A stretch of DNA of 64,000 nt from Candidatus Hermodarchaeota archaeon. GTDB lineage: Archaea; Asgardarchaeota; Hermodarchaeia; Hermodarchaeales; Hermodarchaeaceae. A model generated the notes under the pieces. It made no database searches and was not told the DNA's origin. It saw nothing but the letters and a program-made list of their open reading frames with translations. Position 1 is the first letter of the stretch. Every line of letters starts with the position of its first letter. Location: NCBI GenBank assembly GCA_016839805.1, contig JAEOTO010000031.1, positions 62,001 through 126,000 on the forward strand, given 5' to 3'. Shown here piece by piece: positions 8,024 through 15,970 of this stretch. The position numbers and the translations under genes are program-made.

Positions 8024-9874
8024 TCACCAGAGGTCCTTCGCAACATCGTTTAGATCGAGTTGATGGAGCACTTCGCGTGTTGGTTTCCCAGTTTGTGGAT
8101 CCCATTGACTAGATACATAGAATTCTTTGAGTTGGTCAGGAAGATTCGGAGTTTTTCCCTCATTGGGTCCCTGGGTAAATGGTTTTAGTATACCGCTAGG
8201 TAGTTGGTCATCTTGGGCGGTGATACCGCACCGGATGTTGAAAGCACGTTTTAGTGTCATGGTCCGTTGACCAATTTTGAGGAGTTGAAGTGGCGTTAAC
8301 TCCCGTCCAGTAGTGGTGTTGTATAGAGCTGTAACAAGGGAGGGTTCGAGAAGAGCTAATTGACATATTAAAAGTGAATTGAAGAGGGTTCGCCAGTTTC
8401 GCATTGTAGCTACAGCCTTACCCTGTCCTTCGTTGGTGTGACGATCACCTGGTTCAAGGTCAAATTCTGGAACACTGACACCCATTTCTATCGTATGGAT
8501 GTCTCCTTGCATGTGATGTGCTCCAATAGGTGATACGGCATATGCAGCAGCAAGGCCGTAGAAGGCGCGGGGATCATGCATGGGAACCTCAAGCCCTTTA
8601 ACATGGACTGCTAGCTCCGGTATTCCAAGTCGATCTCCAGCCCGTTCCACGCCTTCAGCTAGAAGATCTCCGAGTCCTTCTCGTTTTGCGATCATCTCAA
8701 TGAGGGTAACTACCGTTTGGGCATCACTGAATTTCAGATTCAAGGAACCAACGAATTCTTTGGCTAGCTTGCCTTGTTCGTGGGCAGCAAAGCTAAAGGC
8801 GATTACATTACCGCATGAAATAGTATCGAGGCCATACAGGTTACAAAGATGGTTAGCTAGACATAATGAGGGTAAATCGTCAACCTGACAAAGTGTCCCG
8901 AGAGCGCCAATGGTTTCGTATTCGGGACCAGCAACATCTTTTAACGAGATCGAGTCTGTCTCAACTGATACTATTGGACCGCAGCCGATTGGACAAAGAT
9001 GACACCGGAACTGCCCCGATCGATATTCTTTGAGGGCAAGGGCATTGATTTTCGAAATATCCATGAATGGTTCAGTGAAATATCGGACCGGCATATCGTT
9101 GAAAAGGTTCATTAGCATATCAGCGCCATACAATGTCCCATTCGCACCCAAAATGGGAGCCAGCCCTTCAAGCAATTGAAATGCACTTCTTACATGTTCA
9201 CGGAATGCCTTAATATCAGCTAGTTCAGGTTTTTGTGACCCTCGAACTGCTATAGCTTTGAGTTGCTTAGCCCCCAAAATGGCACCTGCACCTGCTCGAG
9301 CACTCGCCCGTCCTTTATCATTCATAATAGCTGCGAATCGGACTCGATTTTCACCTGCCTGACCTATGGATAAGACACGAACCTTCTTGTCTGCAAGGTC
9401 TTTTTTGATGATTTTTTCTGTTTCAAAGGTATCTTGACCCCAAAGGTGGTCAGCAGGTTTTATCTTGGCAGTATCATCTTGAATTGTTAGATACACCGGG
9501 GATTGTGCAGAGCCTGTAATGAGGATCCCATCAAGCCCAGCCTGCCGTAGTTCAGCTCCGAAGTATCCTCCGCCTGTCGATTCACCCCAAATTCCAGTGA
9601 GGGCTGATTTTGTGCATATAGCATGACGGCCGGTACAAGGGGCTCCAGTGGCAGTAAGTGGTCCTGTGAATATAGCGATTTCGTTTTTAGGGTGGAGGGC
9701 ATCGAGGGTCTCAATCTTTAGACGGTCATATAGTAGTCGAGTAGCGTAGCCAGCTCCACCAATGAAATCCCGTGCATAGTCCCAATTAAGGGGCTTACGT
9801 TGGGTAATACCCTTGGTCAAATCAACGAAAAGAAATTCACCCATATACCCGTTCAGGGTGGGCACAATTATCAC
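8024..9874 (-). CDS. Aldehyde:ferredoxin oxidoreductase (tungsten-type AOR family)
   Basis: A 616-residue AOR-family enzyme that oxidises aldehydes to acids with ferredoxin, using a bis-pterin tungsten cofactor and one [4Fe-4S] cluster. The N-terminus GYMGEFLFVDLTKG is typical. Cluster ligands are C291, C294 and C298 in CHLCPIGC plus a distal cysteine about residue 510 in SLLICQLALL. The pterin-binding ASARAGAGAILG segment is about residues 191-201. The start is GTG at 9874, overlapping the aldolase stop as GTGA, which argues for translational coupling. The upstream kinase and aldolase suggest that the substrate is an aldehyde released by sugar-phosphate cleavage such as lactaldehyde or glycolaldehyde; that is inference. 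Confidence 0.92.
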   Translation of the reverse strand: MIIVPTLNGYMGEFLFVDLTKGITQRKPLNWDYARDFIGGAGYATRLLYDRLKIETLDALHPKNEIAIFTGPLTATGAPCTGRHAICTKSALTGIWGESTGGGYFGAELRQAGLDGILITGSAQSPVYLTIQDDTAKIKPADHLWGQDTFETEKIIKKDLADKKVRVLSIGQAGENRVRFAAIMNDKGRASARAGAGAILGAKQLKAIAVRGSQKPELADIKAFREHVRSAFQLLEGLAPILGANGTLYGADMLMNLFNDMPVRYFTEPFMDISKINALALKEYRSGQFRCHLCPIGCGPIVSVETDSISLKDVAGPEYETIGALGTLCQVDDLPSLCLANHLCNLYGLDTISCGNVIAFSFAAHEQGKLAKEFVGSLNLKFSDAQTVVTLIEMIAKREGLGDLLAEGVERAGDRLGIPELAVHVKGLEVPMHDPRAFYGLAAAYAVSPIGAHHMQGDIHTIEMGVSVPEFDLEPGDRHTNEGQGKAVATMRNWRTLFNSLLICQLALLEPSLVTALYNTTTGRELTPLQLLKIGQRTMTLKRAFNIRCGITAQDDQLPSGILKPFTQGPNEGKTPNLPDQLKEFYVSSQWDPQTGKPTREVLHQLDLNDVAKDLW

Positions 9875-10539
9875 CGCTTTTTGAGATGTTTCATAACTTC
9901 AAACATCTGTTGCTGAGTCTCAATGGATTCCGTTGGGAGCATAGTGATTTTCTTTTTATCAACAGATGCAGCCAATAGGTAAATGTGAGCAACTCGTTGG
10001 AGGAGAAGAGCATTATAAAGGGCATCATCTAGGGTTGGACCAACACATACCGCTCCGTGATTGGCAAGAAACACTGCATTCCGTGGACCGAGAGCTTCCA
10101 CTGTATTTTTCGCGAGTTCCTCACTTCCCATGAATCCATATTCGGCGACTTCCACTTGTCCTCCCAGTCGAATGACGAATTCATCGACTATTGGAGGAAG
10201 TGGTTCACGGAGTACAGCCATTGTAGAAGCATAAACGCAGTGAGTGTGTATAATTGCGTTTACATCAGGGCGAGCCTGGTAGATAGCTAAGTGGAGGGGA
10301 TACTCACTGGAGGGATTTCGCTCACCTTCGACAATTTCTCCATTCATATCAATTATCATGACATCTTTGATGTCCATACAGGTATAATCAACGTTACTTG
10401 GTGTGATAGCAACATTATCTGTATTGTTGATTCGAATACTAGCATTGCCTGAACTGCCTATGACAAGGGCTGCTTTTAGCATTTCTTGGCAGACATCGAA
10501 AACTTCACGTTTCACATCTTGAGTTGAATCGGGTGTCAT
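9871..10539 (-). CDS. Class II (zinc) aldolase, L-fuculose-phosphate aldolase family
   Basis: A 222-residue class II aldolase/adducin-fold enzyme. It has the catalytic glutamate in SSEYPLHLAIY, the zinc histidines in HTHC and the third histidine in LANHGAV, so the metal site is complete. Family members cleave ketose-1-phosphates to dihydroxyacetone phosphate plus an aldehyde. The frame is open further upstream into the kinase gene, but the ATG at 10539, 31 nt after the kinase stop, gives the family length and a GGCGGA-like site, so I use it. It overlaps the AOR start by 4 nt. Fuculose-, rhamnulose- or ribulose-phosphate specificity cannot be decided; 5-deoxyribose-type salvage is also possible. 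Confidence 0.88.
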   Translation of the reverse strand: MTPDSTQDVKREVFDVCQEMLKAALVIGSSGNASIRINNTDNVAITPSNVDYTCMDIKDVMIIDMNGEIVEGERNPSSEYPLHLAIYQARPDVNAIIHTHCVYASTMAVLREPLPPIVDEFVIRLGGQVEVAEYGFMGSEELAKNTVEALGPRNAVFLANHGAVCVGPTLDDALYNALLLQRVAHIYLLAASVDKKKITMLPTESIETQQQMFEVMKHLKKR

Positions 10540-10570
10540 TTCAATCCGCCGTCCAGTAGAGGTTGTTTCT

Positions 10571-12097
10571 TCATAGATTAGCCGATTGCTTGTACAATAT
10601 TTGCCATCGGAAGAAATAGGTTTCGTATTTTCTTTGGTTTTCCGAGTTTGGTTTAAGTGAGGGTAGCAAATTGACCATCTTTTGAGCTGAGTTAAACAGA
10701 GAATCGTAGAGCCCAGCAGCTGTTGCGGCGCAGATAGCAGCCCCCAGGCTAGAAGCTTCAACCTCACTCCCTCGATAGATTTCAAGCCCTGTCACATCAG
10801 CAAGCATCTGTTGCCACAATTGACTTCGTATTAGACCTCCCGCAACAGTACAATGGTCAAATTTGACTTTTGCCCGTTCTTGGATTAATTCCAGATTGCT
10901 ACGCATGGCATAACAGATGTTTTCGAAAAGTGCACGAGCTAGATCATTTATTGTGATTGGGGTAATTGCTGGTAAGGTAAGGGAGGGAAAAATAAACATG
11001 GATGGTCGAAGGGTCGTCATATTACTGGCATCCATGATTTGAGGACCGAGTATCGCCATAGCATCTGTTGAGCCTACCTCAGTCTGTTTTGCTAACTGTT
11101 CAACTAGCATATAAGCTGCCTGTGGATCCTTCAAATTCGGAGAGAGAGGTTGAACAAGATTTTGAATAAACCAGCGGAGTATCTCTCCGGTTGTACCGGT
11201 ATTCGCCTCAAGTATCCAACGATTAGGAAGCAAGTATCTTCCGGTCCAGAGTTTACATGCTTCATCGATGATTGGGGTGTCAGTGATGAGTTGAATTGGC
11301 GCAGTATTTCCAGCCACAATGCATACCTTACTAGGTTCCAATATGGCAGAACCTAATAATGCACATTGAGTATCACCTCCACCGATACCAACAATTGTCT
11401 TGGTTGATAACCCAGTCACCTTACTGGCGTTAGTCGTAACATTTCCTACAACACTTCCCGGATTACGAATAGGTGGCAGTAACTCAGCTGGGACTTCAGC
11501 CATCTCAAGGATTTCCTGAGACCAAACCGATTTTTGAATATCCATGAACTGAGTATTGGAGGCTTGCGAGGGATCGGTCGTTACTTCTCCGGTTAATTGG
11601 TATACAATCCAGTCATTGATAGAAAGCACGTGTTGGATTTGAGCGAAGAGATCTGGTTTTAGTCGTTTAAACCAAATGAGTCGGCAAAGGGAATAAAGAA
11701 GTGGAGGCCAACAGCCAGTGGGTGGGCAGCTCGTTTTAAGTTCCTCAATTACTGAGTCTTGTACAAAAACTCCACGTGCATCTAGGTTGGGACCGGAATA
11801 GATAATTTTTCCCTTCTCCCCGAGAAACACTGCGCCATGTCGTTGGCTTGTTGCAGCTACGGCTTTAATAGTTTCAGGTAACACCTTTTCATCTCGTAGG
11901 CAATCGCGAATCATTTTTGTAATCGTGATCCATGCGCCCGTTGCATCAAATTCCTTGCCAATGCCAGAGAGTCCCTCAGAGTCGTAATATTGGATTGGTG
12001 TGTAGCGTTTAATCACACGTTTTCCTGTGGAAGTAAAAATAATACACTTGATGCCGGAGGTTCCAAAATCAATGGTCAGCAAGTTATCTTGGGCCAT
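10571..12097 (-). CDS. FGGY-family carbohydrate kinase
   Basis: A 508-residue FGGY sugar kinase of normal length. The N-terminal ATPase fold begins LLTIDFGTSGIKCIIF. A second phosphate motif with the catalytic aspartate is seen in GGGDTQCALLG, and the C-terminal adenosine motif is TVAGGLIRSQLWQQMLAD. The family includes xylulokinase, fuculokinase, rhamnulokinase and AI-2 kinase; specificity is not evident. It lies 12 nt downstream of the 2-hydroxyacid dehydrogenase and 31 nt upstream of the aldolase, giving a kinase-aldolase pair that would phosphorylate a ketose and then split it. The ATG is preceded by GAGGAC. No isomerase is present in the window. Confidence 0.92.
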   Translation of the reverse strand: MAQDNLLTIDFGTSGIKCIIFTSTGKRVIKRYTPIQYYDSEGLSGIGKEFDATGAWITITKMIRDCLRDEKVLPETIKAVAATSQRHGAVFLGEKGKIIYSGPNLDARGVFVQDSVIEELKTSCPPTGCWPPLLYSLCRLIWFKRLKPDLFAQIQHVLSINDWIVYQLTGEVTTDPSQASNTQFMDIQKSVWSQEILEMAEVPAELLPPIRNPGSVVGNVTTNASKVTGLSTKTIVGIGGGDTQCALLGSAILEPSKVCIVAGNTAPIQLITDTPIIDEACKLWTGRYLLPNRWILEANTGTTGEILRWFIQNLVQPLSPNLKDPQAAYMLVEQLAKQTEVGSTDAMAILGPQIMDASNMTTLRPSMFIFPSLTLPAITPITINDLARALFENICYAMRSNLELIQERAKVKFDHCTVAGGLIRSQLWQQMLADVTGLEIYRGSEVEASSLGAAICAATAAGLYDSLFNSAQKMVNLLPSLKPNSENQRKYETYFFRWQILYKQSANL

Positions 12098-12109
12098 TTT
12101 AAGTCCTCA

Positions 12110-13114
12110 TCAGGAGGATTTCAACACTTCTGGGTTGGCTAAGTATTTGGGCGTTTCTCCCTTTAAGAATCGATCAATATCTGTGGCAATAATCATGGAT
12201 TGTCGGTATATGACATCAATTGTGTTTCCACCAATATGAGGCGTCACGGTAACATTATCAAATTGAAGAAACCGGTTATCTGAACCTACAGGTTCCCGTG
12301 AATGAACATCTAATCCCGCACCTGCAATCTTACCAGATTGGATAGCTTTGAAGAGTGCATCTTCATCAAGAATTGCGGATCGAGCCGTGTTAATAAGATG
12401 CGCTGTGGGTTTCATCAAAGAAAGTTGCTCCTCACCAATCATGCGAAACGTTTCCGGGTTGGCCTGTACGTGGAGAGTAACAAAATCCGATTCCTGTAAC
12501 AGCGTTTCCAAATCCACTTTTTCAGCATTAACTTGCTTTCCCTGTTTTGCAGTGACATATGGATCATAAAAGAGGAGTCGCGTTTCAAAGCCTTGAAGAC
12601 GTTTTGCGACAATAGTACCAATTTGACCTAACCCGATGATGCCGATAGTACTGCGACCCAATTCACTTCCCTTCAGCGAATCAAAGATTTTTGTAAAGTC
12701 TTCCGCACTCTGTATCTGTACTTTACCGGATTTTAGAAGTCGATCAGTTTGGATGAGCTTCCGGGCTTGAGCTAACATTAGAAGAAGAGTTAGATCCGCC
12801 ACGGAGTCGTTATTCCGACCTGGGGCATAAAAAACAGGAACACCGTTTGCAGTAGCAGCTTCGATATCTATTTCTTTAGGTGAATTTCGGGCGCAACCGA
12901 CAAACTTCAGTGATGAGCCCTCGAAGACCTCATCAGTCACCGCATCTGCTTCAACAATCACTGCATCAGCTTTTTCTTTCTTTAATTTCTTAAGCAGTTC
13001 TTCTCCCCAGTATACTCGATTTGTACTCCGCCAGTCTTCATAAATAATTGTACCATGGTGGTGAAGAATTTCAAGACCTGATTTGTGTAATGAGGCAGTG
13101 ATTAGAATTCGCAT
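12110..13114 (-). CDS. D-isomer-specific 2-hydroxyacid dehydrogenase
   Basis: A 334-residue member of the D-2-hydroxyacid dehydrogenase family (phosphoglycerate, glyoxylate or lactate dehydrogenase type). The NAD-binding Rossmann motif is TIGIIGLGQIGTIVAKRL. The catalytic Arg, Glu and His are consistent with INTARSAILDEDAL, GLDVHSREP and VTPHIGG. The N-terminus MRILITASLH is typical and the ATG at 13114 has AGAGG just upstream; a TTG at 13141 would add nine residues. It sits 28 nt after the SCP2 gene and before the kinase in one minus-strand block. It may oxidise or reduce the hydroxyacid tied to the aldolase pathway; the true substrate is unknown. Confidence 0.9.
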   Translation of the reverse strand: MRILITASLHKSGLEILHHHGTIIYEDWRSTNRVYWGEELLKKLKKEKADAVIVEADAVTDEVFEGSSLKFVGCARNSPKEIDIEAATANGVPVFYAPGRNNDSVADLTLLLMLAQARKLIQTDRLLKSGKVQIQSAEDFTKIFDSLKGSELGRSTIGIIGLGQIGTIVAKRLQGFETRLLFYDPYVTAKQGKQVNAEKVDLETLLQESDFVTLHVQANPETFRMIGEEQLSLMKPTAHLINTARSAILDEDALFKAIQSGKIAGAGLDVHSREPVGSDNRFLQFDNVTVTPHIGGNTIDVIYRQSMIIATDIDRFLKGETPKYLANPEVLKSS

Positions 13115-13142
13115 CCTCTTTGGGTCCTTCAATGAGTTCAAA

Positions 13143-13478
13143 TTACATCAAAATTTGGAGCTTAAGAAGATCTGTCATACTCCCCTTTGCCTTAAGCTTT
13201 CCAACAGAGTAAGCATCTAAGGGACTGAGATCTCCATTCATAATACCAATGAGAGTACCACTATCAGTAGTCACTAAGAGATTGGGTTTCTCCAATTTAC
13301 CTTCAGTAAACGGATCCATCAACCCATTGTGAACCCGTGTATGAAAACTAATCTCGAGATCTGTGAACTGGAATTGGAGCGTTCGATCAAATCCTTTGAA
13401 CAGAGGTTTCGTGGCGGGTTCATCAAATTTTCTTCGTACACCTTCAAGAACTTCCAAGACTTCTGCTTTGGTAGCCAT
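13143..13478 (-). CDS. SCP2 sterol-carrier-like domain protein
   Basis: A 111-residue stand-alone SCP2 domain, first gene of the minus-strand sugar/AOR block. The strands LQFQFTDLEISFHTRV and LLVTTDSGTLIGIMNGDLSP, and the C-terminal GKLKAKGSMTDLLKLQ helix with the G-x-L-K-x-x-G motif, match the SCP2 lipid-binding fold. These proteins hold hydrophobic ligands. Its place at the head of a carbohydrate operon is unexplained. The stop codon lies 28 nt before the chosen start of the next gene. Confidence 0.85.
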   Translation of the reverse strand: MATKAEVLEVLEGVRRKFDEPATKPLFKGFDRTLQFQFTDLEISFHTRVHNGLMDPFTEGKLEKPNLLVTTDSGTLIGIMNGDLSPLDAYSVGKLKAKGSMTDLLKLQILM

Positions 13479-13608
13479 TAGTGGATTTCACCTAGTAGGC
13501 TATTCAATATCGCAATTAGGTTAAAAACGCACCCCCCTTTCAGAATTAGAGATTGCCTTTGTGAGAGAATCTCTAAAATACTGATGACATTGATCTCTTC
13601 ATCAATGA

Positions 13609-13971
13609 TTATATTGTAAGAAACGGGACAATAGTAAAGCATACTATAGACAAAGCGATGAGGATAGCTGCTGCTATTAGGACAATAATACTGCTGTCTG
13701 TTTGTTCCTGACGCCTATCAGAAAAATGATGCATCGTATCGCGCGTTGCTGGAGGATTTGCTGCATACCGATAAGTAGCCAAACCCTCAATAAAGGACGT
13801 CCGCAAACATCCCCCAAAGAGCAGAAGAATAATGCCCACAAAAAGCAGCGATAGTGCAAAGGTAACAAGAGACCAGATATGAAATACCAGGAATGAACCA
13901 ATTGCTGCGAGGGGTACACAGATGACTAGGACAATTAGTAAGCGTTTTCCAAAATAAGACCAATCCATCAA
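13609..13971 (-). CDS. Small three-helix membrane protein, unknown
   Basis: A 120-residue protein with hydrophobic segments at about residues 9-30, 33-53 and 95-118, the middle part being hydrophilic (ANPPATRDTMHHFSDRRQEQ). No family recognised. It lies between the NfnS-like gene and the SCP2-led operon on the same strand, 130 bp before SCP2. It could be a small membrane adaptor; nothing in the sequence fixes a role. Confidence 0.65.
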   Translation of the reverse strand: MMDWSYFGKRLLIVLVICVPLAAIGSFLVFHIWSLVTFALSLLFVGIILLLFGGCLRTSFIEGLATYRYAANPPATRDTMHHFSDRRQEQTDSSIIVLIAAAILIALSIVCFTIVPFLTI

Positions 13972-14060
13972 ACAGCCTCAATAAATTAGAAAAAAATATT
14001 GTAAAAAAGTTATGGGATTATGACAATAATTCTACAGTATTATGTCAAGTGTTGTGAGTA

Positions 14061-14897
14061 CTAGTTGTGCGAACACTGTTGCTTGAAATTCTCATAGGCT
14101 CGCGCTTCGTCAGTCTTGTACGTTTCTAGCCGCGTAATAAGCAAATCAAAGTCTACTTTATGGGCATCAAATTCTGGACCATCCACACACGCGAACTTTG
14201 TCTTGCCACCTACCTCTACACGGCAGGCCCCGCACATCCCGGTTCCATCAACCATTATTGGATTTAAACTACACTCCGTTTTCACGCCAAACGGTTTAGT
14301 TGTGGATGCTACGAACTTCATCATGATTGGTGGTCCCACGGTGAAAACATAATCGATTTGCCGTCCAGATTCAAGGATTTCGTTCAGCTTTGTAGTCACG
14401 AAACCCTTGGAGCCTTTTGAACCGTCATCCGTTGTTATATGAATTTCGTCACTAATTTGACCTAATTCTAACTCACAGACAAGGAGATCATCTTGACGGG
14501 CACCTAATATCGTGATCAGATAATTTCCAGCTTCTTTTAATTGCCGAGCCCGTGGCAGTGAAGGAGCTGCGCCACATCCACCTGCTACAACAATAACTGT
14601 GCCATATTTCTTCACATCAGGTGCAGTACCAAGTGGACCCAAGATATCATGAATGATATCACCGGCTTTGCAGTTGGCGAATTCTAAGGTAGATTTCCCA
14701 ACAACCTGAAATACAATCGTAATAGTTCCTTTACCACTGTCCCAATCTTTAAGGGTTAAAGGAATGCGTTCTCCATGCTCATGGAGTCGATAAATGAGAA
14801 ATTGACCAGGTCGAGCCTTTACCGCAATTTCAGGAGCTTCAATATCAAACTCAAAGATGTCAAGGGCAATTTGCCGTGTTGCCAAAATTTTGAACAT
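14061..14897 (-). CDS. NfnS/SudB-like ferredoxin-NAD(P) reductase subunit
   Basis: A 278-residue FAD/NAD-binding protein of the sulfide dehydrogenase/dihydroorotate dehydrogenase electron-transfer family. The N-terminal FAD beta-barrel has ARPGQFLIYRLHEHGERIPLT, the NAD domain has VIVVAGGCGAAPSLPRARQL, and the C-terminus carries a [2Fe-2S] site with C in ECSLNPIM, CGACRV and FACVDGP. In NfnAB this subunit pairs with the GltA-like large subunit to couple NADH, NADPH and ferredoxin; the likely partner is at 6488-7921. The frame extends to 14984, but the ATG at 14897 gives the family N-terminus MFKILATRQIA and follows AGGAGACC, so it is chosen. Confidence 0.9.
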   Translation of the reverse strand: MFKILATRQIALDIFEFDIEAPEIAVKARPGQFLIYRLHEHGERIPLTLKDWDSGKGTITIVFQVVGKSTLEFANCKAGDIIHDILGPLGTAPDVKKYGTVIVVAGGCGAAPSLPRARQLKEAGNYLITILGARQDDLLVCELELGQISDEIHITTDDGSKGSKGFVTTKLNEILESGRQIDYVFTVGPPIMMKFVASTTKPFGVKTECSLNPIMVDGTGMCGACRVEVGGKTKFACVDGPEFDAHKVDFDLLITRLETYKTDEARAYENFKQQCSHN

Positions 14898-15105
14898 CAG
14901 TAGGTCTCCTATCACTATTAGGTGGATTACCCGTTTGCGAGGTGTTAAAGGCTGGTGTATAAAGATTGTCAATGTTTGATGCATTGATTTGATTTCTATC
15001 AGAGTTTCAAACCTTGGAAAGGAAAAAGAATAACGACTTGTAATCAGAAATGCGTTGGTGAAAATAGAGTTTATCCAAACAATGAGTGCAATTCAATGAA
15101 GAAAA

Positions 15106-15834
15106 TTATTCCCGAATATCGATATTGAGCTTGTCTACTGTGTAAGAATGGGGTTCGTAGGTTTTTGATTCGTAGCGACCTCCAGCCTTCTTAACACGTA
15201 AAGTGCGCACATTGTCAGATTTAGTGAGTTCCATTACAACTTGTGTTGTGTGTTCTATTGCAGCTAGGAACTCCTTCATGTGGGCATTTCGGTTGATTGT
15301 CCAATAAGCCAAGGTTTTGTAAGCATATAACGCGGGGCAGATATGGCTGAAGAATGCCCGTGCATTATCAGGACCCCAGATCACTTCCATTGCAGTAAGG
15401 CTGTTAAATACGAGGCGGGTTCCATCACTGATAAATTCACGTTCGATACGACCAAAGAAGTGATGAAACCGTTCCATATCCCGGGACATTGGAATTTTCC
15501 GAATCCATGAAGGGGCCTTATCGTAGAAATCAGTGAAGATTAGTTCGCCACGTCCACCAGATTCAGTGAAACAGTCCAATACTAGTAAATGGTCTTCCCA
15601 CCCCTGCGGTAAGGAGTCAACCAGAGGTTTTAGAAACAGGAGTAAGGCTTGTGGTGGATAAATGAAGTCTAAATAAATGACTTGATTCTTTTCTGCGATG
15701 CCTTGTCGCATGAAATTATGAGAGAATTCGTTTACGAAAGTTCCGGTTTCATATTCCCAGACAACATTTTCGCCTAATATGAGACCTTTTTCAAGGACTT
15801 TATCAAGTCCTGGTATGCCGGTTGAACAACGCAT
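15106..15834 (-). CDS. RecA/KaiC (RAD55)-superfamily protein with degenerate P-loop
   Basis: A 242-residue protein with the RecA-like layout of archaeal KaiC/RAD55 paralogues. It starts with the diagnostic STGIPGLDKVLEKGLILGENVV, has a strand ending VIYLDFIYPP, a Walker-B-like region (RLVFNSLTAMEVIWG) and the late AYWTINRNAH strand. Where Walker A should be, it reads WEYETGTFVNEFS, with no GKT/S lysine, so ATP hydrolysis is doubtful. Such proteins often work as signalling or scaffold components. It stands alone, divergent from the glutamate dehydrogenase gene 137 bp away. The fold is well supported, the function unknown. Confidence 0.8.
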   Translation of the reverse strand: MRCSTGIPGLDKVLEKGLILGENVVWEYETGTFVNEFSHNFMRQGIAEKNQVIYLDFIYPPQALLLFLKPLVDSLPQGWEDHLLVLDCFTESGGRGELIFTDFYDKAPSWIRKIPMSRDMERFHHFFGRIEREFISDGTRLVFNSLTAMEVIWGPDNARAFFSHICPALYAYKTLAYWTINRNAHMKEFLAAIEHTTQVVMELTKSDNVRTLRVKKAGGRYESKTYEPHSYTVDKLNIDIRE

Positions 15835-15894
15835 AGATTTCCATCCAATTTAATGGACTACAAACAATCCATTATATGTATGGCTGTTGTTTGA

Positions 15895-15940
15895 TGTACA
15901 TAAGTGAACAAAATGAACACAAGCTTTGAATAGTTGAACA
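15895..15940. promoter_or_regulatory. TGWACA box cluster upstream of gdhA
   Basis: TGTACA lies at 15895-15900, with TGAACA copies at 15905-15910, 15914-15919 and 15935-15940. The last two are 21 bp apart, the same spacing seen between TGTACA boxes in front of the large ribbon-helix-helix gene at 17783-17830. The cluster ends 30 bp before the gdhA start and is a candidate operator. Confidence 0.4.
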
Positions 15941-15970
15941 TGATATTCTAACTTAACCAGGTGAAGATAA

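Noticed and set aside
7564-8046. 160-residue minus-strand frame overlapping the start of the GltA-like gene
   Set aside because: It overlaps the clear N-terminus of the GltA-like protein in another frame, has no family features and unusual composition.
9871-10785. 304-residue version of the class II aldolase
   Set aside because: The first 82 residues overlap the kinase gene and are not aldolase-like; the ATG at 10539 gives the family length.
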